Source: an uncultured Clostridia bacterium (GTDB lineage: Bacteria; Bacillota; Clostridia; Oscillospirales; Acutalibacteraceae). From it: a DNA stretch of 64,000 bases. Location of the stretch: contig CANROX010000002.1 of the NCBI GenBank assembly GCA_947632335.1, positions 32,391 to 96,390 on the forward strand, written 5' to 3'. The notes beneath the pieces were generated by a model. The model saw nothing but the letters and a program-made list of their open reading frames with translations. It was not told where the DNA came from and did not search any database. Below, piece by piece: positions 44,781-53,123 of this stretch; positions within the stretch are counted from its first letter, which is position 1, and each line of letters starts with the position of its first letter. The position numbers and the translations under genes are program-made.

Positions 44781-45838
44781 AAAAGCTTAAAGTAAATACA
44801 GGAAGAAAATACGATATTATTATTGACAGGGGAATAATCGACCACTGCGGTGAATACATAAAAAGTGTATCTTCGCCTACCAGGGTTGCGGTTATTACAG
44901 ACAGTAATGTTCACGCCCTCTACAGCCAGGGGGTTATTGCATCCCTTAAACAGTCGGGATTTATTGTTTCCGAATTTGTCTTTAAGGCAGGAGAAACCTC
45001 AAAGAATTTCAGAACCATTGAGGCTATGTACAGCCATCTTGCAGACAACAATGTAACAAGAAAGGATATGATTCTTGCCCTTGGAGGCGGTGTAACAGGG
45101 GATATGGCAGGCTTTGTGGCGGCAACATATCTGCGTGGAATTGAGTTTATCCAGGTTCCCACCTCACTTCTTGCACAGGTGGATTCCTCTGTTGGGGGCA
45201 AAACAGGCTATGACATTAAACAGGGTAAAAATCTTGTAGGCGCATTTTGGCAGCCCAGCCTTGTGCTTATTGACCCAGACACACTTAACACCCTGCCCCA
45301 GAGATATATAAACGACGGTATGGCTGAGGTTATAAAATACGGCTGTATCAAGTCTTTAGGTCTTTTCAGGCTGCTTAAAAAGGGAATGGACCAGCTTGAT
45401 ATTGAAAATATAATTTTCAGATGTGTATATATTAAAAGAGATATTGTGCAAAACGATGAAAAGGAGTCGGGAGAAAGAAAGCTCCTTAATTTCGGTCACA
45501 CCATAGGTCATGCCCTTGAAAAAATTTATGAATACAAAAAACTTTCCCACGGTGAGGCTGTGGCCATCGGTATGGTAATGATGAGCAGGGCAAGCGAGGC
45601 GGAGGGAGTATCTTCAAAGGGTACTGCTGCTAAAATTGCAGAGCTTTGCAGGACTTATAATCTTCCCACTTATGATGAGGCGTCTTTAAGGGATATTGCC
45701 TTTGCCTCACAAAGCGACAAAAAAACCTCCGGCAGGGATATTGATATTGTAATTCTCAATTCTATCGGCAAGGCAAGGGTTAAGAAAATAAGTCAAAGGG
45801 ATTTCCAACATTATTTGGAAACAGCGGAGGAGCAGTAA
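44777..45838 (+). CDS. aroB: 3-dehydroquinate synthase
   Basis: Cyclises DAHP to 3-dehydroquinate with NAD and a divalent metal. The 353-residue protein has the NAD loop GGGVTGDMAGFVAATY, the substrate motif DSSVGGKTGYD and the metal-binding histidine motif LNFGHTIGHALE. Its ATG overlaps the tyrA stop by four bases, so it is translationally coupled. aroA begins two bases after its stop. Confidence 0.97.
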   Translation: MKKLKVNTGRKYDIIIDRGIIDHCGEYIKSVSSPTRVAVITDSNVHALYSQGVIASLKQSGFIVSEFVFKAGETSKNFRTIEAMYSHLADNNVTRKDMILALGGGVTGDMAGFVAATYLRGIEFIQVPTSLLAQVDSSVGGKTGYDIKQGKNLVGAFWQPSLVLIDPDTLNTLPQRYINDGMAEVIKYGCIKSLGLFRLLKKGMDQLDIENIIFRCVYIKRDIVQNDEKESGERKLLNFGHTIGHALEKIYEYKKLSHGEAVAIGMVMMSRASEAEGVSSKGTAAKIAELCRTYNLPTYDEASLRDIAFASQSDKKTSGRDIDIVILNSIGKARVKKISQRDFQHYLETAEEQ

Positions 45839-45839
45839 T

Positions 45840-47111
45840 ATGGCTGATGTGGTTATAAAACCCTCCGTGCTTAGGGGAGAGGTAAATGTTCCTGCCTCAA
45901 AAAGCGACGGACACAGGGCAATAATCTGTGCCGCCCTTGCTATGGGCAAAAGTACAATATCACATCTTACACTTTCACAGGATATAAATGCTACAATAGA
46001 TTGCGTAAGGGCGCTGGGCGCAAAGGCAGAGATTGAGGGTGACACACTGACAGTTGACAGCAGTCACCTTTTTTATGGTTCATCTGCAAGTCTTGACTGT
46101 TATGAAAGCGGGAGCACCCTAAGATTTTTTATTCCCGTGGCGTCTGCCCTATGTATGGATGCGACTTTTACAGGCAGGGGCAGACTTCCTGAAAGACCCA
46201 TTGGAATTTATCTTGATACCCTCCCAAAAAACGGGGTGGAGTGTATTACCCAAGGGGGACTTCCCCTTAGAGTGAGGGGTCAGCTGAAAAGCGGTACATT
46301 TGAGGTTCCCGGAAATGTTTCCAGTCAGTTTGTAACAGGACTTTTGCTGGCTCTTCCAATCCTTGAAGGGGACAGCAAAATTATTTTAACCTCAAAGCCC
46401 GAAAGTGTTGGCTACATAAATATGACTATAGACACTATGAAAAGGTTTGGGGTTGATGTGGAAGTAAAGGACTACGGTTACTTTGTAAAGGGTAACCAAA
46501 AGTATATTCCGCAAAACTACACTGTACAGGGGGACTGGAGTCAGGCGGCATTTTTTATGACGGCAGGCGCCCTTGGGGGAAAAATTACAGTAAAGGGCGT
46601 AGACCTTAATTCAACCCAAGGGGACAGGGAAATCTGTAACCTCATAGAAAAATTCGGCGCAAAGGTTACCCCGGGGGAAAACTCTGTTACAGTTGAGAAA
46701 AGACCAATGAGAGCCATTGACATAGACGCAAGCCAAATTCCGGATTTAGTACCCATACTGGCAGTTTGTGCAAGCGGAGCTATGGGCGTTACAAGAATTT
46801 ACAATGCACAGCGCCTTAGAATAAAGGAAAGCGACAGGCTGAAAAGCACAAGCGAGGCAATTAACCGACTTGGGGGTATGGTTGCAGAGGTTGAGGACGG
46901 TCTTATTATACAGGGTACGGGAGTTCTCAACGGAGGAAAGGCAGAGGGCTGTAACGACCACAGAATAGTTATGGCAAGCGCTGTTGCCTCAATTATTGCA
47001 AGGAATGAAGTGACTGTTACAGACAGCCGGGCAATCAACAAAAGCTACCCGGACTTTTTTAAGGATTTTCAGAGCCTTGGAGGTAAAATAAATGTCATCA
47101 ACAATAGGTGA
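45840..47111 (+). CDS. aroA: 3-phosphoshikimate 1-carboxyvinyltransferase (EPSP synthase)
   Basis: Transfers enolpyruvate from PEP to shikimate-3-phosphate. The 423-residue protein begins with the PASKSDGHRAIICAALA motif, which has Asp where most bacteria have Ser-x-x-x-R (usual SKSxxxR). It also has GSTLRFFIPVASAL in place of the usual GNxGTxxR and the C-terminal KESDRL. The GSTLRF form is characteristic of class II-like enzymes, which tend to tolerate glyphosate; this is a family-level inference. It overlaps aroC by 20 nt. Confidence 0.95.
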   Translation: MADVVIKPSVLRGEVNVPASKSDGHRAIICAALAMGKSTISHLTLSQDINATIDCVRALGAKAEIEGDTLTVDSSHLFYGSSASLDCYESGSTLRFFIPVASALCMDATFTGRGRLPERPIGIYLDTLPKNGVECITQGGLPLRVRGQLKSGTFEVPGNVSSQFVTGLLLALPILEGDSKIILTSKPESVGYINMTIDTMKRFGVDVEVKDYGYFVKGNQKYIPQNYTVQGDWSQAAFFMTAGALGGKITVKGVDLNSTQGDREICNLIEKFGAKVTPGENSVTVEKRPMRAIDIDASQIPDLVPILAVCASGAMGVTRIYNAQRLRIKESDRLKSTSEAINRLGGMVAEVEDGLIIQGTGVLNGGKAEGCNDHRIVMASAVASIIARNEVTVTDSRAINKSYPDFFKDFQSLGGKINVINNR

Positions 47112-48168
47112 AAATATAAAAATTTCAGTTTTCGGAGAAAGCCACGGCAGGGCAATCGGCGTGGTTATTGACGGACTTCCTGCCGGCGTTAAACTTGATA
47201 TGGACAAAATCCTTTTTGAAATGAAAAGGAGGGCTCCGGGCAACGACAAAACCGCAACTCCCCGCAAGGAAAGGGACCTGCCCCAAATTCTTTCGGGCAT
47301 ATTGGAGGATACAACAACAGGTGCGCCTATGTGCGCTATTATTGAAAATACAAACACAAAGAGCAAGGATTATTCCAACATTAAAACATGCCCCCGTCCG
47401 GGACACAGCGACTATCCTGCATTTATAAAGTATAATGGCTTTAATGATATTGCAGGGGGCGGACATTTCAGCGGCAGAATTACCGCACCCCTTGTTTTTG
47501 CAGGGGCGGTGTGTAAGGAAATTCTTAAACTAAAGGGCGTCAGAGTTACAGCCCATATCGGAAGTATTGCAAATGTTGAGGATATTCCCTTTGACCCCTG
47601 CCGTATTACCGATGAAATTATTGATACCCTGCTGAACAGTTCCTTTCCCCTCCTTGATTCAAGCAGGGAAGAGGCTATGAGAAATGCAGTTGCACAGGCG
47701 TCTGCCAACAAAAATTCAGTAGGGGGAACAATAGAATGTGCAGTGGTGGGTATGGACCCCGGCATAGGTTTTCCAATGTTTGACGGAATTGAGGGAAGAA
47801 TTGCAAAGGCAGTTTTCGGCGTTCCTGCTATGAAAGGAATTGAGTTTGGCAGGGGATTTGACCTTACAAAAATGTACGGAAGTGAAAGCAACGATAACTT
47901 CCGTTATGATGAAAACGGAAAGGTCTATACCGAAACAAACAACTGCGGAGGCATTTTGGGAGGTATTACAAACGGTATGCCAATTACCTTTAAGGTGGCT
48001 GTCAAGCCAACTCCCTCTATTGCCCAAAGTCAGAAAACCATTAACCTTGAAACAAAAAAGAATGATGTTCTTGAAATAAAGGGCAGACACGACCCTTGCA
48101 TTGTACTTAGAGCCGTTCCTGTTATTGAGGCTGTAACAGCCATTACAATGCTGGATTTGCTTTCTTAA
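47092..48168 (+). CDS. aroC: Chorismate synthase
   Basis: Converts EPSP to chorismate with reduced FMN. The 358-residue protein has the N-terminal signature FGESHGRAIGVVIDGLPAG and the conserved RPGHSDYPAFIKY. The start lies 20 nt inside aroA and is well supported by GGAGG in the aroA sequence. There is no flavin reductase domain or gene nearby, so reduction is supplied elsewhere. pheA follows after 12 nt. Confidence 0.97.
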   Translation: MSSTIGENIKISVFGESHGRAIGVVIDGLPAGVKLDMDKILFEMKRRAPGNDKTATPRKERDLPQILSGILEDTTTGAPMCAIIENTNTKSKDYSNIKTCPRPGHSDYPAFIKYNGFNDIAGGGHFSGRITAPLVFAGAVCKEILKLKGVRVTAHIGSIANVEDIPFDPCRITDEIIDTLLNSSFPLLDSSREEAMRNAVAQASANKNSVGGTIECAVVGMDPGIGFPMFDGIEGRIAKAVFGVPAMKGIEFGRGFDLTKMYGSESNDNFRYDENGKVYTETNNCGGILGGITNGMPITFKVAVKPTPSIAQSQKTINLETKKNDVLEIKGRHDPCIVLRAVPVIEAVTAITMLDLLS

Positions 48169-48180
48169 ACGGAGAATAAA

Positions 48181-49317
48181 ATGAGAGATTTACAGGAAAT
48201 CAGACAGGAAATTAACGAAATAGATGAGCGTCTTATAGAGCTTTTTAAGAGAAGAATGGACTGCGCAAAGGATGTGGGCAACTACAAAAAGGCTCACAAT
48301 ATTCCTGTTCTAAACACAGACAGGGAGCAGGAAATTCTTGACGAAATGCTTGTCCGCGGAGGTGAATACGGCCCTGCGGCACAAATGCTATACAGCAATA
48401 TTATGGAGCTTTCACGGGCTCTTCAGCACAATATTATCGGTTCGGGAGAGGAAATGAGAAATCTCATTGAGGGCGCAGGACAGCTGCCCTCCTTTGACGG
48501 TGAAACAAGGGTTGCCTGTCAGGGTCTTGCGGGAGCGAATAACCACGAGGCAACAATGAGGATTTTCCCCGGCTGTACGCCCCAGTTTTACAAGAGCTTT
48601 GCCAATGTTTTTAATGCTATTGAGGAGGGCAGGGCAGACTATGGAGTACTGCCTGTTGAAAACTCCAGCGCAGGTTCTGTAAGTGATGTTTACGACCTTA
48701 TTCTTAAACATAGATTTTATATTGTAAAGTCCATTGATATGCCAATCCGCTACAGTTTGGCGGCAATTCCCCAGGCGGAGCTGCAGTATATTGAGGAGGT
48801 GTGGTCACACCCCCAGTCCCTTGCCCAGTGCAGTAATAAGATTGCAGAGAACAATTACAAAACTCTGCCTGTCAGCAATACTGCCGTTGCCGCAAGAGAT
48901 GTTGCAAAAAGCAAGAGGATAGATATTGCCGCAATTTGTAACAGCAGTGCCGTTAAGGAATACGGCTTAAAGGTTTTGGAGGATAATTACGAAAACAGAA
49001 GTGACAATATGACCCGATTTATTGTAATTTCCAAAAAACTTTATATTCCCAAAGAGGCGGAGAAAATCAGCCTTTGCTTTTCACTGCCCCATGTTACAGG
49101 CTCTCTCTACAGCGTGCTTTGCAGGTTCAATTCAATAGGCCTTAACCTTACAAAGATTGAGTCACGGCCAATGGCAAACGCACCTTTTCAGTATCTGTTT
49201 TATCTTGATTTTACAGGTAATGTGAGAAGTGAAAATGTTATGAACCTCCTATGCGCCCTTAGTACGGAACTGCCGGACTTTAGTTTTTTGGGCAACTACG
49301 ATGAAGAAAGGGTATAA
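48181..49317 (+). CDS. pheA: Bifunctional chorismate mutase/prephenate dehydratase (P-protein)
   Basis: Makes phenylpyruvate from chorismate via prephenate. The 378-residue fusion has an AroQ-type mutase domain (about residues 1-90; IDERLIELFKRRMDCAKDVG), a dehydratase domain (about 105-285; YGVLPVENSSAGSVSDVYD) and a C-terminal ACT domain (about 295-370; ESRPMANAPFQYLFYLDF) that senses phenylalanine in known P-proteins. With tyrA upstream, the operon covers both branches from prephenate. GGAG precedes the ATG. Confidence 0.96.
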   Translation: MRDLQEIRQEINEIDERLIELFKRRMDCAKDVGNYKKAHNIPVLNTDREQEILDEMLVRGGEYGPAAQMLYSNIMELSRALQHNIIGSGEEMRNLIEGAGQLPSFDGETRVACQGLAGANNHEATMRIFPGCTPQFYKSFANVFNAIEEGRADYGVLPVENSSAGSVSDVYDLILKHRFYIVKSIDMPIRYSLAAIPQAELQYIEEVWSHPQSLAQCSNKIAENNYKTLPVSNTAVAARDVAKSKRIDIAAICNSSAVKEYGLKVLEDNYENRSDNMTRFIVISKKLYIPKEAEKISLCFSLPHVTGSLYSVLCRFNSIGLNLTKIESRPMANAPFQYLFYLDFTGNVRSENVMNLLCALSTELPDFSFLGNYDEERV

Positions 49318-49342
49318 AATTTTAATGGTCAGGAGAACTATT

Positions 49343-50332
49343 ATGGCAGATAACAGTATTAGTCTTACACAGGAATGGGATAAAACATTTCCCAAAAGCC
49401 AAAAGGTGAACCACTGCAAGGTGACGTTTCACAACCGCTACGGAATAACCCTTGCAGGGGATATGTATACCCCAAAAAATATACAGGGAAAGTTAGGCGC
49501 TATAGGGGTATGCGGACCTTTCGGTGCAGTTAAGGAACAGTCCTCGGGTCTTTATGCACAGATAATGGCGGAAAGGGGATTTATCACCCTTGCATTTGAC
49601 CCCTCCTTTACAGGTGAAAGCGGAGGTACGCCAAGGTATGTTGCTTCCCCCGATATTAACACAGAGGATTTCTCTGCCGCTGTAGACTTTCTTTCACTAC
49701 AGGAAAATGTTGACGAAAACAAAATCGGCATTATCGGAATTTGCGGTTGGGGCGGTATGGCAATTAATGCATCGTCAATGGATACCCGTATAAAGGCAAC
49801 AGTTTCCTCCACAATGTACGATATGACAAGGGTAAACGCAAGGGGTTACTTTGACTCTATGGACGAAGATGAGCGTTACCAGTTGAAAAAAAGCCTTAAC
49901 GCCCAGAGAATTGTTGACTACAAAAAGGGGTACTATGAAACGGCAGGGGGTGTTGTTGACCCGCTTCCGGAGGACGCTCCTTTTTTTGTAAAGGACTACT
50001 ACGACTACTACAAGACGGACAGGGGATACCACAGTCGTTCTCTTAACTCCAACAGCGGCTGGAACATAACCTCCTCACTTTCCTTTATAAATATGCCTAT
50101 CCTCAAATACAGCAGTGAAATCCGCAGTGCAGTACTGATGATACACGGAGAGAAGGCACATTCCTGCTACTTTAGCAAGGACGCATATGAAGATATGATT
50201 AGAAACAGCAAGTATAGGGATAACAAGGAGCTTATGATTATTCCAGGCGCTGTTCACACGGACCTGTACGACAGAACAGATATTATTCCCTTTGACAAAA
50301 TAGAAAACTTTTTTAAAACCAATTTTAAATAA
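49343..50332 (+). CDS. Alpha/beta hydrolase with a cysteine nucleophile
   Basis: A 329-residue hydrolase of the dienelactone hydrolase/YcjY-like group. The start is ATG 49343 (AGGAG seven bases upstream), not the ORF-track start inside pheA. The nucleophile elbow reads GICGWGG, with Cys134 replacing the usual Ser, as in dienelactone hydrolases. A late Asp (VLMIHGEKAHS region) and His (PGAVHTDLYD) complete a likely triad. There is no signal peptide. It follows pheA by 25 nt and ends the aromatic operon at a strong terminator. The substrate is unknown; the operon suggests a link to aromatic metabolites, but this may be incidental. Confidence 0.82.
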   Translation: MADNSISLTQEWDKTFPKSQKVNHCKVTFHNRYGITLAGDMYTPKNIQGKLGAIGVCGPFGAVKEQSSGLYAQIMAERGFITLAFDPSFTGESGGTPRYVASPDINTEDFSAAVDFLSLQENVDENKIGIIGICGWGGMAINASSMDTRIKATVSSTMYDMTRVNARGYFDSMDEDERYQLKKSLNAQRIVDYKKGYYETAGGVVDPLPEDAPFFVKDYYDYYKTDRGYHSRSLNSNSGWNITSSLSFINMPILKYSSEIRSAVLMIHGEKAHSCYFSKDAYEDMIRNSKYRDNKELMIIPGAVHTDLYDRTDIIPFDKIENFFKTNFK

Positions 50333-50338
50333 AATTTA

Positions 50339-50362
50339 GGTCACTTCAAAATTGAAGTGACC
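50339..50362. terminator. Bidirectional terminator between the aro operon and sigF
   Basis: A 10-bp perfect stem GGTCACTTCA / TGAAGTGACC with a 4-nt loop is followed by six T on the plus strand. A-rich sequence on the other side serves the minus-strand sigF operon. Confidence 0.9.
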
Positions 50363-50366
50363 TTTT

Positions 50367-50999
50367 TTAACACAACATTTTCTTTCTTATGGAGTGTAAA
50401 ATTTTTTTCTCCCTGCGGCTTACCTGTACCTGGGTCATATTAAGATATTTCCCTGCCTCTGTCTGGGTCATATGCTTGTAGTAACGCAAATCTATAAGAC
50501 GGCTGTCCTGTGTATCCAATTCTTTCAGCGCCTCTTTTAGGGAAAGTTTTTCCGTGTAGTCCTCCTCACAGGAGCTGACTGTAAGGTCGATTTCTCCGTT
50601 GTCCTCCGAAGTGAGGGAAAGGGGGATTTTTCCGGCGGAAAGTGCCTCTGCAATTTTTTCCTCCGTAGTACCCAGCCGTTGGGCAAGCTGGCTTACGGTA
50701 AGCTCGCTGTCCCTATCTGTAAGGTTGGTAATTTTCAGGTAAAGCTCCTTTATGCTCCTGCTTACCTTCAGACTTCCTCCTTCACGGAAGAGTCTGCGGA
50801 TTTCTCCCAAAATCACCGGCACGGCATAGGTGCTCAGCTTATAACCAAGACTTTCGTCAAATCTGTCCACAGCATTGATTAATCCTGTGCAGCCTGCCAT
50901 ATACAAATCCTCATAGTCTATTCCTTTTCCTCGGAATTTTTTACAGCAGGAATGAACAAGACCTAAATTTTCTTCAATAATCTGATTACGGTTTTTCAT
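50367..50999 (-). CDS. sigF: Sporulation sigma factor SigF
   Basis: Forespore-specific sigma factor. Region 2 (IDYEDLYMAGCTGLINAVDRFD) and region 2.4-3 (STYAVPVILGEIRRLFREGG) are typical of SigF/SigG. Region 4 has a good helix-turn-helix (MTQTEAGKYLNMTQVQVSRREKKIL). At 210 residues it is shorter than Bacillus SigF (255): the N-terminal region before IIEENLGLV is nearly absent. The name SigF rather than SigG rests on the spoIIAA-spoIIAB genes directly upstream, which overlap it by 14 nt. In known systems SpoIIAB binds and inactivates SigF until septation. Confidence 0.92.
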   Translation of the reverse strand: MKNRNQIIEENLGLVHSCCKKFRGKGIDYEDLYMAGCTGLINAVDRFDESLGYKLSTYAVPVILGEIRRLFREGGSLKVSRSIKELYLKITNLTDRDSELTVSQLAQRLGTTEEKIAEALSAGKIPLSLTSEDNGEIDLTVSSCEEDYTEKLSLKEALKELDTQDSRLIDLRYYKHMTQTEAGKYLNMTQVQVSRREKKILHSIRKKMLC

Positions 51000-51429
51000 A
51001 GTTGGTTCTGATTATTTTTTTATAAAGGGTTACTGTTGTTCCCTTGCCCTCCTTTGAGCTTACCTTAACCTTGTCCATAAAGCTTTCCATAACTGCAAAG
51101 CCCAGTCCTGCTCTTTCCTCTCCTCCTGTGGTAAACAGGGGTTCCATAGCCTTTTTTATGTCGGGAATACCTTTGCCCTTGTCACGGATTTTAAAAACGA
51201 TAAGGTTGTCCTCTCTGATTTCTCCCTTTATGTAAATAATGCCTGCATTGTCCTCATATCCGTGGACAATGCAGTTTGTAACCGCCTCGGAAACGGCGGT
51301 TTTTATGTCCGTAAGTTCGTTTATGGTAGGGTCAAGCTGTAGTATAAAGGAGGAAACCACAGACCGTGCAAAGCCTTCGTTTATACTTTTTGAGGGAAAC
51401 TTTATTTCCATTGTGTTCAGTGTATTCAT
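50986..51429 (-). CDS. spoIIAB: Anti-sigma F factor (serine kinase) SpoIIAB
   Basis: Binds SigF and phosphorylates SpoIIAA. The 147-residue protein is a GHKL-type kinase: N-box EAVTNCIVHGY, G1 box IRDKGKGIPD and G2 box GLGFAVMESFMD. Its ATG overlaps the spoIIAA stop by 4 nt and its stop overlaps sigF by 14 nt, so all three proteins are made in coupled amounts, as the partner-switch requires. Confidence 0.96.
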   Translation of the reverse strand: MNTLNTMEIKFPSKSINEGFARSVVSSFILQLDPTINELTDIKTAVSEAVTNCIVHGYEDNAGIIYIKGEIREDNLIVFKIRDKGKGIPDIKKAMEPLFTTGGEERAGLGFAVMESFMDKVKVSSKEGKGTTVTLYKKIIRTNYEKP

Positions 51430-51728
51430 TTGATTACCCCCAATGTTTGTATTCCGGAAAGGTATACCACTCTCTTAATGTTTTCCGGCAGATTTACAAT
51501 TTTCATTCTTCCTCCCAAAAGGGACATTTGTCTGAATCTTCCCATAATCAGACCAATTCCGCTGCTGTCCATAAACTTAACATTGTCAAAGTCAAGGCAC
51601 AAGGTTTCCGGTCTGAGGGACTCGGTTTGAGAGTCAATTTCCATACGAAGATTTTTGCTGGTGTGCTGGTCAATTTCACCGCTGAGGAAAACCGTCAGCA
51701 CCTTGTTTTCATAGGTTGTATTAAGCAT
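51426..51728 (-). CDS. spoIIAA: Anti-anti-sigma F factor SpoIIAA
   Basis: STAS-domain protein that releases SigF from SpoIIAB when dephosphorylated. The start is ATG 51728 (AAAGGAAG six bases upstream, 100 residues); the ORF-track TTG 51734 lies in the spacer. The phosphorylation site is VKFMDSSGIGL (Ser55 by alignment with Bacillus Ser58). It is the first gene of the operon. spoIIE, whose phosphatase acts on it, is not in the window. A folC terminator lies only 35 nt upstream. Confidence 0.95.
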   Translation of the reverse strand: MLNTTYENKVLTVFLSGEIDQHTSKNLRMEIDSQTESLRPETLCLDFDNVKFMDSSGIGLIMGRFRQMSLLGGRMKIVNLPENIKRVVYLSGIQTLGVIK

Positions 51729-51762
51729 CTTCAACTTCCTTTGTATTTTTTTAAAATAAAAA

Positions 51763-51792
51763 GCTCATACTAATATAATAATTAGTATGAGC
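51763..51792 (-). terminator. Terminator of folC, adjacent to the spoIIA start
   Basis: On the minus strand a 12-bp perfect stem GCTCATACTAAT / ATTAGTATGAGC with a 6-nt loop is followed by TTTTTATTTT. Only 35 nt separate it from the spoIIAA ATG, leaving little space for a separate promoter. Confidence 0.85.
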
Positions 51793-51824
51793 ATAAAATT
51801 TTGTAATATTCAGTTGTCGGAAAA

Positions 51825-53123
51825 TTATTTTTTATTTCCAAGACTGTCAATAAGTATAGGACGCAAATCCCCTGCAAGGTAAAGGGAACCACAAACCATA
51901 ACTGTGGCATTTTCTTTTTCCGCAAGGGAGAGGGCTTTTTTAACTGCCCCTATGTAATCCCTGTGAAAGCTAAGTACATTTTCAAATTTTCCCCTGCATA
52001 TCTCTGCCAATTCCTCCGAAAGCATTGTGCGCGGGTTATTTACGGTAAGGGTGATTACCGTAGAAAATTTCCCCTTAACTGCCTCCATTGAGGCGTCAAT
52101 GTCCTTGTCTTTCAGCATACCTGTTATAAGTATTCTGCTGCCGTATGTATATTCCTCCACACTTTTTGAAAAGGCGTCCATACCGTTTGGATTGTGAGCG
52201 CCGTCCAGAATGACTAAAGGGGATTTGGAAAGTACTTCAAACCGTCCGGGGTTTACCGCTTTTTCCGTACCAAGGCTAATATCTTCAGTGGTAATATCGT
52301 AAAAATGGCTGTGGTTAAGAACTTCAGCAACGGTAAGGGCAGTTTTAAGGTTGTCAATCTGGTGTAATCCCACAAGGGGAAGAGTGAATTTTTTACCTCT
52401 GTACTTAACCTGTGTTCCTCTGATATCCGTAGCAATTTTCTTTACCTTGCAGTCCTCTCCAAAGAAAAACAGGTTGTGTTTTTCGATGCAGTCCCTAACA
52501 ATCTGTTTTTCAATTTCCCTATTGGTCTGCTTTCCTATAACGGTGTAGGAGTTTTCCTTTATAATACCGCACTTCTGTTCCGTAATTTCTCTGATTGTTT
52601 CCCCAAGTACGGCGGTGTGGTCAAGTCCTATGGGGGTAATTACAGAGCATAGGGGAGGGGGAATTGTATTGGTAGAGTCAAGAAGTCCCCCCATACCTGT
52701 TTCCAGTACCACAATATCACACTTTTCCCTGTAAAAGTAGAGGAAAGCCAGGGCGTTTACAAATTCAAACTCCGTAATGATATTGCCCTCCTGCGCCATT
52801 TTCTCCAGTTTTGGATAGATTTCCTCCACAATTTGAGTAAGGGCGTTTTTCGGTATCATTTCATTGTTTATCTGTATTCTTTCACGAAAATCTGTGATGT
52901 AGGGAGAAATAAAAAGTCCTGTTTTGTAGCCTGCCTCTTTGAGAATTGAGCTGATAATTTGTGAAACAGAACCCTTTCCGTTAGTGCCTGCAATATGTAT
53001 AAATTTACATTTTTCCTGGGGATTTCCTATGCTGTTTAACAGCATTAACATTCTGTCCAGTCCCGGCCTTGCACCGAAATGCAGCAGGGAATGTATTGTT
53101 TCAATAGCTTCTTTATAATTCAT
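51825..53123 (-). CDS. folC: Folylpolyglutamate synthase/dihydrofolate synthase
   Basis: Adds glutamate to (dihydro)pteroate and folates with ATP. The start is set at ATG 53123 (AAGGA seven bases upstream; N-terminus MNYKEAIETIHSL), which overlaps rsmI by 11 nt; the ORF-track start is deeper in rsmI. The 432-residue protein has the P-loop IAGTNGKGSVSQ, the DSTN motif and ILDGAHNPNGM. No other folate genes are adjacent. Confidence 0.93.
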   Translation of the reverse strand: MNYKEAIETIHSLLHFGARPGLDRMLMLLNSIGNPQEKCKFIHIAGTNGKGSVSQIISSILKEAGYKTGLFISPYITDFRERIQINNEMIPKNALTQIVEEIYPKLEKMAQEGNIITEFEFVNALAFLYFYREKCDIVVLETGMGGLLDSTNTIPPPLCSVITPIGLDHTAVLGETIREITEQKCGIIKENSYTVIGKQTNREIEKQIVRDCIEKHNLFFFGEDCKVKKIATDIRGTQVKYRGKKFTLPLVGLHQIDNLKTALTVAEVLNHSHFYDITTEDISLGTEKAVNPGRFEVLSKSPLVILDGAHNPNGMDAFSKSVEEYTYGSRILITGMLKDKDIDASMEAVKGKFSTVITLTVNNPRTMLSEELAEICRGKFENVLSFHRDYIGAVKKALSLAEKENATVMVCGSLYLAGDLRPILIDSLGNKK

